Assembly (NCBI GenBank): GCA_964640955.1
Contig: CAZXJI010000003.1
Coordinates: forward strand, 62,001 to 126,000
DNA: 64,000 bases
Direction of reading: 5' to 3'
DNA from: CAXXOK01 sp964640955
Lineage (GTDB): Bacteria; Bacillota; Clostridia; Christensenellales; Aristaeellaceae
The notes below the pieces were generated by a model. It was not told the origin of the DNA. It did not search any database and saw only the letters and a program-made list of their open reading frames with translations. Of the stretch, positions 43,495-52,330 are shown one piece after another (position 1 is the first letter of the stretch; the number at the start of each line of letters is the position of its first letter). Both the position numbers and the translations under genes were made by a program.

Positions 43495-45117
43495 GTGAAA
43501 CTGTGTTACGAAGGATTGAAGGAAAAACAGGCCTGGGCGGACGCCGGCGTACGCCTGCCGCGTTTCGACTGGCAGGCCATGCGGGCCGCCACGCTGGAGG
43601 CGCCGGTATGGGTGCACTTTGGCGCCGGCAACATTTTCCGCGGCTTTATCGCCAGGCTCCAGCAGACGCTGCTTGAGCAGGGGCTGACCCAAAAGGGCAT
43701 ACTCGCCGCGGAGACGTTCGATTACGACATCATCGACCGGATCTACGCGCCCTTCGATTCCATGGCCCTCATGGTCACGCTCCGGCCCGACGGCTCCATG
43801 GAGCGGGAAGTGGTCGCCTCGATCGCCGGCGGGCTGAAGGCGGGGCACGCCTTCCCCGACGACCTGGCGGCGTTGAAGCGCGCCTTCCGCAACCCGTCCC
43901 TGCAGATGATCAGCTTCACCATTACCGAAAAGGGTTACGCCCTCCAGGATTTGAAGGGGTCGTTTTTTCCGTTCGTCCAGGCCGATTTCGCCGGCGGCCC
44001 GGAAAAGTGCTCGCACGCCATGAGCATCGTGACGGCGCTGCTGTGGGAGCGCTACCGGGCCGGCGCGGCCCCGATCGCCGTGGTCAGCATGGACAACTGC
44101 TCGCACAACGGCGAAAAGCTCCGCAACAGCGTGCTGACGGTCGCCCGGCAGTGGCAGGCGGGCGGGTTCGTCGACGGCGGGTTCGTGGACTGGATGACCA
44201 ACGAAAATCGGGTCGCCTTCCCCTGGTCGATGATCGATAAAATCACGCCCAGGCCGGCGCAGGTGGTGGAAGAGGCGCTTTCGGCCGCCGGCATTGCGGA
44301 CATGGCGCCGATCGTCACCTCCAAAAACACGTACATCGCGCCGTTCGTGAACGCCGAGGCGCCGCAGTACCTGGTGATCGAGGACCACTTCCCCAACGGC
44401 CGCCCGCCGCTGGAAAAGGCCGGCGTGTATATGACCACGCGCAAGACCGTGAACGAAACGGAACGGATGAAGGTGACCACGTGCCTCAATCCCCTGCACA
44501 CGGCGCTGGCCGTGTACGGGTGCCTGCTGGGCTACACAAGCATCGCGGCCGAAATGAAAGACCCCGAGCTGAAGGCCCTCGTGGAAAAGATCGGCTACAC
44601 CGAAGGGATGCCCGTGGTGACCGACCCCGGCATCCTTTCCCCGGAAGCGTTCATCCGCGAGGTGATCGAGGAACGGTTCCCCAATCCCTTCATCCCGGAC
44701 ACGCCCCAGCGCATCGCCACCGACACCAGCCAGAAGGTGTCCATCCGTTTTGGCGAGACGATCAAGGCGTACGCCGAGCGGCCCGACCTAAACGTAAAGA
44801 GTCTGACCTTCATCCCCCTGGCGATCGCCGGCTGGATACGCTACCTGATCGCTTTGGACGACGAGGGAAACCCCATGGAGTTGAGCGGCGATCCCATGCT
44901 CGCCCAGCTCCAGTCCGCGCTCGCGGGCGTCACGCTCGGCTTTACGGAACAGCTTAAGCAAAAGCTGGCCCCGATCCTCGTAAACAGGGCGATTTTCGGC
45001 GTCGATCTGGCGCAGGTGGGGCTTAGCGACAAGATCGCCGGCATGGTCGCCGAGGAGCTTGCGGGCCCCGGAGCGGTGCGCAAAACGCTGCGCAAATATC
45101 TGGCGAACGCCGAATAA
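43495..45117 (+). CDS. Fructuronate reductase / mannitol dehydrogenase family protein
   Basis: A 540-residue long-chain NAD-dependent dehydrogenase. Start is GTG 43495, seven bases after GGAGG. Rossmann motif VHFGAGNIFRGFIARL, and the catalytic K-x5-N-xx-H motif is visible as KVTTCLNPLH. In this family UxuB reduces D-fructuronate to D-mannonate, while others act on mannitol or tagaturonate. Position behind a carboxylate TRAP transporter favours hexuronate catabolism. The 188-base gap before it contains GC-rich pairing but no clear terminator. Confidence 0.88.
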   Translation: MKLCYEGLKEKQAWADAGVRLPRFDWQAMRAATLEAPVWVHFGAGNIFRGFIARLQQTLLEQGLTQKGILAAETFDYDIIDRIYAPFDSMALMVTLRPDGSMEREVVASIAGGLKAGHAFPDDLAALKRAFRNPSLQMISFTITEKGYALQDLKGSFFPFVQADFAGGPEKCSHAMSIVTALLWERYRAGAAPIAVVSMDNCSHNGEKLRNSVLTVARQWQAGGFVDGGFVDWMTNENRVAFPWSMIDKITPRPAQVVEEALSAAGIADMAPIVTSKNTYIAPFVNAEAPQYLVIEDHFPNGRPPLEKAGVYMTTRKTVNETERMKVTTCLNPLHTALAVYGCLLGYTSIAAEMKDPELKALVEKIGYTEGMPVVTDPGILSPEAFIREVIEERFPNPFIPDTPQRIATDTSQKVSIRFGETIKAYAERPDLNVKSLTFIPLAIAGWIRYLIALDDEGNPMELSGDPMLAQLQSALAGVTLGFTEQLKQKLAPILVNRAIFGVDLAQVGLSDKIAGMVAEELAGPGAVRKTLRKYLANAE

Positions 45118-45170
45118 TGCCGTTTCCCCGAATGGAGGCAAAGCTTCCGTTCGCGCGGACGGAAAACAGA

Positions 45171-45212
45171 ACGGAACACGGGCCGCCTTTCCGGCGGCCC
45201 GTGTTCCGTTTT
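45171..45212. terminator. Bidirectional terminator between converging operons
   Basis: A perfect 17-bp stem (45171-45187 with 45193-45209) with loop TTTCC, followed by TTTT on the plus strand and TCTGTTTT on the minus strand. It serves both the UxuB-like gene and murQ. Confidence 0.82.
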
Positions 45213-45227
45213 GCCATTTCTTCACCG

Positions 45228-46121
45228 TTACGGCTTCAAAACCCTCGCGATATGCCCGTCCGCCTTGCTCAGCGCGGCCTCCGCCGCCTCCGGCGACAGG
45301 TCGCACAGCAGCATGACGATCGCCGTTTTACAGGAGCCGCCGCAGCGCGCGAGCGCATCCCGGGCCTGCGCCTCGGTCGCGTCGGTGGACTGGCGGACGA
45401 TGGCGATGGAGCGCTGCACCAGCTTTTCGTTGGTGGCCTTCACGTCCACCATCAGGTTGCCATACACCTTGCCCATCTTGATCATCACGGCGGTGGAAAG
45501 CATGTTGAGCACCATTTTCTGCGCGGTGCCGCTTTTCATGCGGGTGGAGCCCGTAACGACCTCGGGCCCGCAGATGGGGTTGATGGTCAGCCGGGCGATA
45601 CGGCTCATTTCGGAACGGCGGCAGCAGGTCAGCGCGATCGCGGGCGCGCCCAGCGACACGGCGTACTCCAGTGCGCCCAGCACATAGGGCGTGCGCCCGC
45701 TGGCCGCGATGCCCACCAGCGCGTCCCCGGCGGAAAAGCCGATCGCCTCCAGGTCGGCTCTGCCCAGTTCGCGGTCGTCCTCCGCACCCTCCACGGCCTT
45801 CACGAAGGCCGGCGGCCCGCCGGCCATCAGGCCGACCACCATTTCCGGGGGCACGCCGTACGTGGGCGGGCACTCCACCGCGTCCAGCACGCCCAGACGC
45901 CCGGAAGTCCCGCAACCGGAATAGACCAGCCGCCCGCCCGCGTGGATTTTGGCATAAATGATATCCACGGCCTGCGCAATCTGCGGCAGAACCTTCTCGA
46001 CGGCAGGCGCAACCTTGTGATCCTCCCGGTTGATGATGCGCACGATCTCCTCGGTGGAAGCGCTGTCGATATGTTCGGACGCATGGTTTGGCTGCTCCGT
46101 TTCCAGGTTGTTGATGTCCAT
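45228..46121 (-). CDS. murQ: N-acetylmuramic acid 6-phosphate etherase
   Basis: A 297-residue SIS-domain enzyme of the usual size. It cleaves the lactyl ether of MurNAc 6-phosphate to give GlcNAc 6-phosphate and D-lactate in the cytoplasm. Signatures: TEEIVRIINREDHKVAPAV, GGRLVYSGCGTSGRLGVLDAVECPPTYG, AEDDRELG, and GPEVVTGSTRMKSGTAQKMVLNMLSTA, all strongly conserved in MurQ. It lies 15 bases downstream of the GH42-like gene in a minus operon whose promoter shares twin ACTAGT sites with the MurR/NamZ operon. Confidence 0.95.
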   Translation of the reverse strand: MDINNLETEQPNHASEHIDSASTEEIVRIINREDHKVAPAVEKVLPQIAQAVDIIYAKIHAGGRLVYSGCGTSGRLGVLDAVECPPTYGVPPEMVVGLMAGGPPAFVKAVEGAEDDRELGRADLEAIGFSAGDALVGIAASGRTPYVLGALEYAVSLGAPAIALTCCRRSEMSRIARLTINPICGPEVVTGSTRMKSGTAQKMVLNMLSTAVMIKMGKVYGNLMVDVKATNEKLVQRSIAIVRQSTDATEAQARDALARCGGSCKTAIVMLLCDLSPEAAEAALSKADGHIARVLKP

Positions 46122-46136
46122 GACTCATTCCCTCTC

Positions 46137-48002
46137 TTAAACGATGATGACGATTCCGCCCCAGCGCAGCGTGGGCAGATAGACCGTATCCCCCTGCACC
46201 CGAAGCGGCTCGCCCTGTTCGGGCAGATCGGTGGCGTACGCCGTGGCGCCCGTAAGCTTCGAGCCGGGCAGACGCAGCGTTACGCCGCTCAGGGGCCTTT
46301 CCAGCGGATCGTAATTGGTCAGCACCGCGACCTTGAAACCGTCTCCCTGTGACAGTCTCACGTCCGCATACGCCGATCCGGCGGCCTGCGCACCCGGCGC
46401 CAGCCCTTCCTTCGACAGCAGGGCATCCGTGTCGAATTGCTCGTACACGACGCCGTGCACCGCCTTTACGGGGCCGCGGCTGAAGCGCTCGAAGCCCAGG
46501 CCGTCGTCCAGATAGCGGTACGCGCGTCCGCCCGCCCGCTCGAACGCCTCGATCCGGTCCAGTTCCGCCTCGCTCAGGCCCTCCGCGAAGGGCAGCAGCA
46601 GCACGCGTATCCCCAGGGGGTTACGCTCAAGGTCGCAGGCGCGCGCGAAATCCACGGTCAGGCCCCGGCGGTTGAGCAGCGTATAGCAGCGGCGCATCGC
46701 CAGAATGCTGCGCTCGTGGCATTCGGTCACGGCGTACGCAGCGCCGTTGTCCGTGGCGTCGGAACCGGCGTTGGCATAGCTGGAATACAGGATGCCCACG
46801 CCGTCGCGGAGCTTACGCATGGTGGCCAGCTCCGTGGACAGCCTCGCAAGCATGCGGTTGGTGGCGATCCCGATGTCGTAGCTGCTGGCCTTTCGCCCGT
46901 CGTTGAACAGCATCCCGAAGCCTTCGGGTTCGGGCCCGTCCGCGAAGGGATAATCGGCCCGCCACTGATAGTACAGAATGCCCTTGAAGCCCCGCCCGAC
47001 GGCCGCGTAGGTCTCGCGCGGCCATTCCTGGGGCGGCATATCGGTGCGCGCGTTGTACTCGATCAGCCACGCGCGCTTGTCAAACGTCGCCGCGGCGCTC
47101 TCGCACGCGTCCAGCACCATGGACGCCTGATGGAAGCTCGGCCCGCGGTTGACAGTGTACGCGGTAATGCCGAGAATGTCCATCCCCTCGGCGGTGGCGA
47201 AGTAGTCCTCGCCGCGGATCGCGGCCCCCGGCGTCACGGGGCAGCCCATGTGGCAGGTCAGGTTGGCGGGCGCGGCGTAGCCCTCGCGGGCGCGGCGGCC
47301 CATGTCGCACAGGAACTCGTTGAGGCGTTCCTGCTGGAACAGCCGCCAATAAATCCACGGTTCGGCGTCCTCCCCGGCGACGGGCCGCCGGCGGGGCGCC
47401 TCGCAGGCCGGCAGGCCCTTTTCCCGACACCACTTGGCGAATCGCTCCAGCGTGTAGGGGTGGTAATCGTAGAACCCCTCGGTGGGGTAGGCAGGCTCGT
47501 TGTAGATCTGGAAGGACGTGACGGCGGGAAAATCGGCGAAATGGCGCGCGGACTCGATCGTGCCGCGCACGTTGTCCTCGTAGATGCCGGGGTGGTTCAG
47601 GCTGTTGCGCACGAACCAGCCCCAGTTGAAGGGCATTTTTTCGCCTTTTTCATTGAGCATGGTCGCGTCGTCGAACCCGCGCAGGTTCATGCTGTAGCCC
47701 TGCAGGCGAATCATCGCCGCCAGGTCCTGCTGCTCGCACTCCCGGCAGAAGGCGTCCGGCAGATCGAAGCGCACGCGCACGTCGTCCCCGTCCATTTCCA
47801 CCTGCCCCAGCGCGGCCATGCGCACGATGTTGAAACCCGCTTCCTTCATCATCCGCAGATCCCGCACCATTTCCCCGATGCGATCCCCATCCTCAAGCAC
47901 GGGCACTTTCTGCCGATGGTAGGAGGGATAATAGGACTGGCCCAGCGCAAACTGCGGCTTGCCGTCATGGTGCAAAACACCGTTGACAATCGAATAGCTC
48001 AT
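46137..48002 (-). CDS. GH42-like beta-galactosidase family protein
   Basis: A 621-residue TIM-barrel hydrolase. The N-terminus HHDGKPQFALGQSYYPSYHRQKVP and barrel strands (EAGFNIVRMAALGQ) resemble GH42 and related beta-galactosidases. The acid/base glutamate is in FQIYNEPAYPTEG and the nucleophile candidate in AWLIEYNARTDMPPQEWP; FKGILYYQWRADYPFADGPEPEGFGMLF follows. A C-terminal trimerisation-like and beta-sandwich region completes it. No signal peptide, so cytoplasmic. Its operon also holds murQ, suggesting that it trims a glycan containing MurNAc or co-imported with it. Exact specificity is unknown. Confidence 0.82.
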   Translation of the reverse strand: MSYSIVNGVLHHDGKPQFALGQSYYPSYHRQKVPVLEDGDRIGEMVRDLRMMKEAGFNIVRMAALGQVEMDGDDVRVRFDLPDAFCRECEQQDLAAMIRLQGYSMNLRGFDDATMLNEKGEKMPFNWGWFVRNSLNHPGIYEDNVRGTIESARHFADFPAVTSFQIYNEPAYPTEGFYDYHPYTLERFAKWCREKGLPACEAPRRRPVAGEDAEPWIYWRLFQQERLNEFLCDMGRRAREGYAAPANLTCHMGCPVTPGAAIRGEDYFATAEGMDILGITAYTVNRGPSFHQASMVLDACESAAATFDKRAWLIEYNARTDMPPQEWPRETYAAVGRGFKGILYYQWRADYPFADGPEPEGFGMLFNDGRKASSYDIGIATNRMLARLSTELATMRKLRDGVGILYSSYANAGSDATDNGAAYAVTECHERSILAMRRCYTLLNRRGLTVDFARACDLERNPLGIRVLLLPFAEGLSEAELDRIEAFERAGGRAYRYLDDGLGFERFSRGPVKAVHGVVYEQFDTDALLSKEGLAPGAQAAGSAYADVRLSQGDGFKVAVLTNYDPLERPLSGVTLRLPGSKLTGATAYATDLPEQGEPLRVQGDTVYLPTLRWGGIVIIV

Positions 48003-48044
48003 GATTGTTTTCCTTTCGTATGCCGCATCTTATGGATTGATCCT

Positions 48045-48073
48045 ACTGTACACCGTTTACGCCGCCTTGTCAA
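48045..48073 (-). promoter_or_regulatory. Promoter of the GH42-like/murQ operon
   Basis: On the minus strand: TTGACA (48073-48068), 17-base spacer, TACAGT (48050-48045). The -35 begins two bases after an ACTAGT site. Confidence 0.7.
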
Positions 48074-48112
48074 GAACTAGTTCTACAAAACAGTATATTT
48101 TTCTGAACTAGT
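48074..48112. promoter_or_regulatory. Twin ACTAGT operator shared by divergent promoters
   Basis: GAACTAGTTC (48074-48083, a perfect 10-bp palindrome) and GAACTAGTGC (48105-48114) place their ACTAGT cores at 48076 and 48107, 31 bp apart, with AT-rich DNA between. Each core lies two bases from the -35 box of one of the divergent promoters. A second copy with identical spacing is at 55460-55496. Probable binding sites of the MurR/RpiR-type regulator. Confidence 0.75.
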
Positions 48113-48114
48113 GC

Positions 48115-48143
48115 TTGACAAATCGACGGGCGGCTCCTATAAT
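48115..48143 (+). promoter_or_regulatory. Consensus promoter of the 48178-55438 operon
   Basis: TTGACA (48115-48120), 17-base spacer, TATAAT (48138-48143): perfect hexamers and ideal spacing, two bases after the right-hand ACTAGT site. Confidence 0.85.
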
Positions 48144-48177
48144 AGCGGTAGTGACCCTGAGAGAGAAGGAATACCGG

Positions 48178-49608
48178 ATGGTCAAACCGTTTCGCAAACC
48201 GCGCATGGGTCTGCTGCTTTTGTCGCCCGAACGTTTCCGCACGCTTGGCGAAGGTACGGCCCGCGGTTCCTACCAGGAGCGCAAAACCGCCGACGCCGCC
48301 CGCATGGCGGAGGACTGCGCGGGCTTCGCCGAGGTGACTTTTCCCGGCATCGTGTGGAACACCGCGGACGTGAAGGGCGCCATCGACGCGTTCACGCTGG
48401 CGAAGGTGGACTACGTGCTGGCGATCTACCTGAGCTGGGCGGAGGATTTCGCCTGGATCCGCTTCCTAAGGGACATGCCGCCCGTGCCGGTGCTTTTCGC
48501 CCACTGCATGCGCGAGGAGATCAACCTCCGCGACACGCACGACGACGACGAGTTTACCGAGTACCTTTGCTGCGGCGGGCTGGTGAGCGCGCAGGAAGCC
48601 AGCGGCGACAACGCGAATTACGCCCGCCCGATGTTTGAAACGGCGCTGGGCACCTGGCCGGAGATCATGAAGCGCGCGCAGGTGTTCGGCAACGCCGCCC
48701 GCGCCCGCGCCCTGCTGCGCGACAGCCGCGTGGGCCTGCTCGCCTGCTACAACGAGGCGATGTGGAGCACTTACGTGCATCCCTACGATCTGTTCGCCAA
48801 GGTCGGCCCGGAGCTCAAGTTCCTCTCCATCGCGGAGCTTGCGGACTTCGTGGAAGCCATCCCCGATTGGGAAGCCGACGAGGTGACCGACGAGATTGCC
48901 GCCCGCTACGAGGTGCGCCCGGACGTGGAACGGGAGAAGTTCGTCGCCAGCGTTCGCGCCTCGCTGGCCATGGAGCGTTTGGCCGAGTCGTACGGGCTTG
49001 ATCTGCTGGTGCTCAATGACATCGACACCGTGCTGTTTCAGAAGATCGGCCTCAGGCCCGGCTTCTACCCCACTCCCCGCTGCGGGGATCTGGTCGTCGT
49101 GCCGGAGGGCGACCTGGGCGGCGGCATCGCCACCTACGTCCTCAGGCTGCTGTCGGGCGGGCACGTGAACTTCATCGAGCCCTTCCACATCGACCTGCCC
49201 AACCGCAACTTTGCCGCCGGGCACGCGGGCCCCAACGATTACACCGATCCCGCGGGCAAAACGCTCGTCGCCCGCGACGTGCGCTTCGCCAAATCCAGGT
49301 GGAAGTACGCCGGGGCGCCGTTCGCGTGGCACGTGTTCCCCGAGGGGCGCAAGACCATGCTGCACTGCTCGCAGCACAACGGGCAGTTCCTCTTCGCGGC
49401 GACGCAGCTGGACTGCCTTCCCTGCGAGCCGTTCCTAGCCACCTATTCCCACGGGCTTTTCCGCCCGGTAGGGCAGAGCGCGCCGGAACTGTTCGAAAAG
49501 CTCCTGCGGCTGGGCGTAACCCAGCACTACGGCATCGCCGGGGGAAACTGGCTTGAGGAGGTCGCCGATCTGGCGATGATGCTGGGATTCACCTATCAGG
49601 CACTCTAG
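48178..49608 (+). CDS. L-fucose/L-arabinose isomerase-like protein
   Basis: A 476-residue protein with the FucI/AraA fold. Start at ATG 48178 (MVKPFRKPRMGLLLLSPERF); an upstream in-frame codon precedes the promoter -10 and is excluded. Family features: ADVKGAIDAFTLAKVDYVLAIYLSW, then MERLAESYGLDLLVLNDIDTVLFQ with acidic residues at the metal site, VPEGDLGGGIATYVLRLLSG, and MLHCSQHNGQFLFAATQ with a conserved histidine. It probably isomerises or binds a sugar. It heads the regulon operon with the ManA-like protein 24 bases downstream. Substrate unknown. Confidence 0.78.
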   Translation: MVKPFRKPRMGLLLLSPERFRTLGEGTARGSYQERKTADAARMAEDCAGFAEVTFPGIVWNTADVKGAIDAFTLAKVDYVLAIYLSWAEDFAWIRFLRDMPPVPVLFAHCMREEINLRDTHDDDEFTEYLCCGGLVSAQEASGDNANYARPMFETALGTWPEIMKRAQVFGNAARARALLRDSRVGLLACYNEAMWSTYVHPYDLFAKVGPELKFLSIAELADFVEAIPDWEADEVTDEIAARYEVRPDVEREKFVASVRASLAMERLAESYGLDLLVLNDIDTVLFQKIGLRPGFYPTPRCGDLVVVPEGDLGGGIATYVLRLLSGGHVNFIEPFHIDLPNRNFAAGHAGPNDYTDPAGKTLVARDVRFAKSRWKYAGAPFAWHVFPEGRKTMLHCSQHNGQFLFAATQLDCLPCEPFLATYSHGLFRPVGQSAPELFEKLLRLGVTQHYGIAGGNWLEEVADLAMMLGFTYQAL

Positions 49609-49632
49609 AATGGCGAAAGGAAATATGGTTTT

Positions 49633-51435
49633 ATGAGTTTTATGTTCCATCCGTACCCGTACGTAGACAAAAACGCGGTCAACCCGGTCAACCCGCCGAA
49701 GGAGGATACGGTCGTTTTCGGCGCGCTGCCCGTTGCCAAGCGCATCGCGCAGGCGATCCGGGAAGGCAAAAAGCGCGTCGGCATCGACGGCTACGCAGGC
49801 GCGGAGTTCGAGGTGATCCGCCAGCTGCTCTCAGCGCAGCTGGCCCCGCTCAACGCGCGGATCGTGCCCGTGCAGGAATTGCTCAAACCCGCGCAAACCC
49901 TGCGCGACATGCTGGCCCCCTCCCTCCCCACGGATCGGGACATCGACCCGGTGCTTTTGTACGGCGTGCGCATCGAGCGGCATTACGAAGACTTTTTTGT
50001 GGCGGATCGGCTGGCCGCGCTGAGCGGAGACGCGGAAGCGCCGCTGGTGGTCATCGGCCAGGGCGCGCTTTGCGACGCGCTCCGCCCGCTTTGCGACCTG
50101 CGCATCTGGGTGGATATCACGCCCCGCACCGCGGCGCTGAACTTTAAGTACGGCCGTGCCCACAACCTGGGCGAGCCCGCCGCCCTGCCTTTCGGCGCCA
50201 TGATGCGGCGCAACTACTACGTGGATTTCGAAATGGCGGCCGCCCTGCGCTGGCAGCTGATCCGCACGGGCGAGCTGGACTGGTACTGCACCGCCGACGA
50301 CCCCGACCAGCTGGCGCTGCTTCCGTTTTCCGACCTGTGCGCGCTGTTCGACGAGCTGCGCACGCGCCCGCTGCGCTGCCGGCCCGTGTATCTGGAGGGC
50401 GTGTGGGGCGGCTTCTACCTTAAGCGCCTGCGCAACCTCCCCAAGGAGATGCGCAACTGCGCGTGGATTTTCGACATGATCCCCATGGAGGTGTCCCTCG
50501 CGGCGAGCTGGAACGGCCGCGAGCTGGAGGTGCCGTTTTTCACCTTCGTGCAGCAGCAAGCGCAGAAGCTGCTGGGGCAGACGACCTTCGACGCTTTCGG
50601 CGGTTACTTCCCGGTTCGCTTCAATTACGACGACACGTTCCATTCCAGCGGCAACATGTCCATCCAGTGTCACCCGAACGCCGAATACGTGACGCGCGTC
50701 CACGGCGAGCTGGGCCGCCAGGACGAAAGCTACTACGTGTGCGTGGCGGGCGAAAACGCCTGCACCTATCTGGGCTTCGAAAAGGAAGGCAGCTGCGAGG
50801 CGTTCTTTAAGGCGGCTGAAAAGGCGCAGGAAACGGGCGAGCTGATCGATTACAGGCAATACGTGCACGCCGTGCCCTCCAAGCCGGGCACGCAGGTGAT
50901 GATCCCGGCGGGCACCATCCACGCCTCCGGCCAGAACCAGGTGATTCTGGAAATCGGCAGCCTCACCGTCGGCTCCTACACCTACAAGCTCTACGACTAT
51001 CAGCGCATCGACCCGCAGACCGGCCTCCCGCGGCCCATCCACCTCAAGGCGGGCAAAAAGGTGATCCACGGCGAGCGCGCGGCCGAATGGGTGGACCGCA
51101 ACCTGGTCAACCACGGCGGCGTGGTTCGCGAGGGCGCGGATTGGCGCGAAACCGTCGTGGGCGAGCACGACCTGCTCTACTTCTCGCTGCGGGCGCTGAC
51201 CTTCCATACGGAAATGACGGACGACACGAACGATTGCTTTCACGTGCTGGCGCTGACCGAGGGCGAGCAGGTGCGCATCGTCTCCGCCAACGACGAGAGC
51301 CGCTTTTTCGTCGCGAAATACCTGGACGTGATCGTCGTTCCCGCGGACTTCGGCGCGTACCGGCTGATCAACGAGGGCGAAGGCCCCGTGACGGTGCACA
51401 AGACCACCCTCAAGCAGGGTTTCGTCCATGCGTGA
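49633..51435 (+). CDS. Class I mannose-6-phosphate isomerase-like fusion protein
   Basis: A 600-residue two-domain protein. The C-terminal part (about 270-600) is a ManA-type cupin: SIQCHPNAEY gives the Q-x-H zinc ligands, GTQVMIPAGTIHASGQNQVILEIG gives the glutamate and histidine region. The N-terminal part (about 25-225) looks like a degenerate uridine/phosphoribulokinase-type P-loop domain: RVGIDGYAGAEFEVI occupies the Walker A position but lacks GKS, and DITPRTAALNFKYGRAHNLGEP and MRRNYYVDFEMAAALRW follow. Overlaps the ROK gene by 8 bases. May isomerise hexose 6-phosphates, but the N-domain role is unknown. Confidence 0.83.
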   Translation: MSFMFHPYPYVDKNAVNPVNPPKEDTVVFGALPVAKRIAQAIREGKKRVGIDGYAGAEFEVIRQLLSAQLAPLNARIVPVQELLKPAQTLRDMLAPSLPTDRDIDPVLLYGVRIERHYEDFFVADRLAALSGDAEAPLVVIGQGALCDALRPLCDLRIWVDITPRTAALNFKYGRAHNLGEPAALPFGAMMRRNYYVDFEMAAALRWQLIRTGELDWYCTADDPDQLALLPFSDLCALFDELRTRPLRCRPVYLEGVWGGFYLKRLRNLPKEMRNCAWIFDMIPMEVSLAASWNGRELEVPFFTFVQQQAQKLLGQTTFDAFGGYFPVRFNYDDTFHSSGNMSIQCHPNAEYVTRVHGELGRQDESYYVCVAGENACTYLGFEKEGSCEAFFKAAEKAQETGELIDYRQYVHAVPSKPGTQVMIPAGTIHASGQNQVILEIGSLTVGSYTYKLYDYQRIDPQTGLPRPIHLKAGKKVIHGERAAEWVDRNLVNHGGVVREGADWRETVVGEHDLLYFSLRALTFHTEMTDDTNDCFHVLALTEGEQVRIVSANDESRFFVAKYLDVIVVPADFGAYRLINEGEGPVTVHKTTLKQGFVHA

Positions 51436-52315
51436 CGCGATCCTCGCGCTGGACACCGGCGGCACGAGCATCAAGCGGTCGCTGGTCGACGGCGCGGGCG
51501 AGCCGACGGCGGTTTCCCTCCACGCCTTCGGGGAGGACACGCGCGACGCGCTTTTGCAGACCTTTCGCGACGCGCTCGTCGCGGGCCGCGACGACGCGGA
51601 ACGCCTGGGCCTGCGCGTGACGCGCATCGGCGTGGCCTGCCCGGGCCCGTTCGACTTTCGCCTGGGCGTAAGCCAGATGACCCACAAATGGGCCGGCATC
51701 CGCGGGGTGCCCCTGCCGCCGGTGATGAACGAGGTTTTCCCGGACATTCCCGTTTCGTTTCTGCACGATTCGACGGCGTTCATGCTGGGCGAAGCCTTCG
51801 GCGGCGCGGCGCTGAACGCGCAAAACCCCGCCGGGGTGATGCTGGGCACCGGCCTGGGTTACGCCTACATGCACGACCGCCGCGTCTGCCTGGACGCCAC
51901 GCTTTCGCCGCGGGTGCGGCTGTGGCGGCTGCCCTACCGGGACGGCATCGCGGAGGATTACGTGTCCAGGCGCGCCATTCGCAATCGCTACGCCCGAAAA
52001 ACCGACGGCGCGGCGGAGCCGCCCGACGTCAGGGAGATCGCCGGCCGGGCCGCCGCGGGCGAACCGGCGGCGCTGACCGCCTTCCGCGAAACGGGCGCGC
52101 TGCTGGGCGACATACTGCATACGCACCTGTCCGCGGATTGCGACCTCGTGGTGGTCGGGGGGCAGATCGCGCGCTCGGCGGAGCTTCTGCTGCCTTCGGT
52201 GCGGCAGGTGTTGGCCGTCCCCGTCGTACCCGCCGCCCACATCGGGGACGCGGCGCTGCGCGGCATCCACTGTTTCTGCACCCGCGAGGATGTGTTGGCC
52301 GTTTCTTTCGACTGA
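51428..52315 (+). CDS. ROK family protein (probable sugar kinase)
   Basis: A 295-residue protein of the ROK family. ATP-binding LALDTGGTSIKRSLVDGAG at the start, IGVACPGPFDF, and LHDSTAFMLGEAFGG, where the aspartate is the likely catalytic base. MLGTGLGYAYMHD forms the second phosphate loop. I do not see the CxCGxxGCxE zinc motif of typical ROK kinases, so it is an atypical member. Overlap with the previous gene and only 15 bases to the regulator indicate one operon. Candidate substrates are GlcNAc, mannose or a related hexosamine. Confidence 0.82.
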   Translation: MRDAILALDTGGTSIKRSLVDGAGEPTAVSLHAFGEDTRDALLQTFRDALVAGRDDAERLGLRVTRIGVACPGPFDFRLGVSQMTHKWAGIRGVPLPPVMNEVFPDIPVSFLHDSTAFMLGEAFGGAALNAQNPAGVMLGTGLGYAYMHDRRVCLDATLSPRVRLWRLPYRDGIAEDYVSRRAIRNRYARKTDGAAEPPDVREIAGRAAAGEPAALTAFRETGALLGDILHTHLSADCDLVVVGGQIARSAELLLPSVRQVLAVPVVPAAHIGDAALRGIHCFCTREDVLAVSFD

Positions 52316-52330
52316 TGGAGGGGGTTCGCT

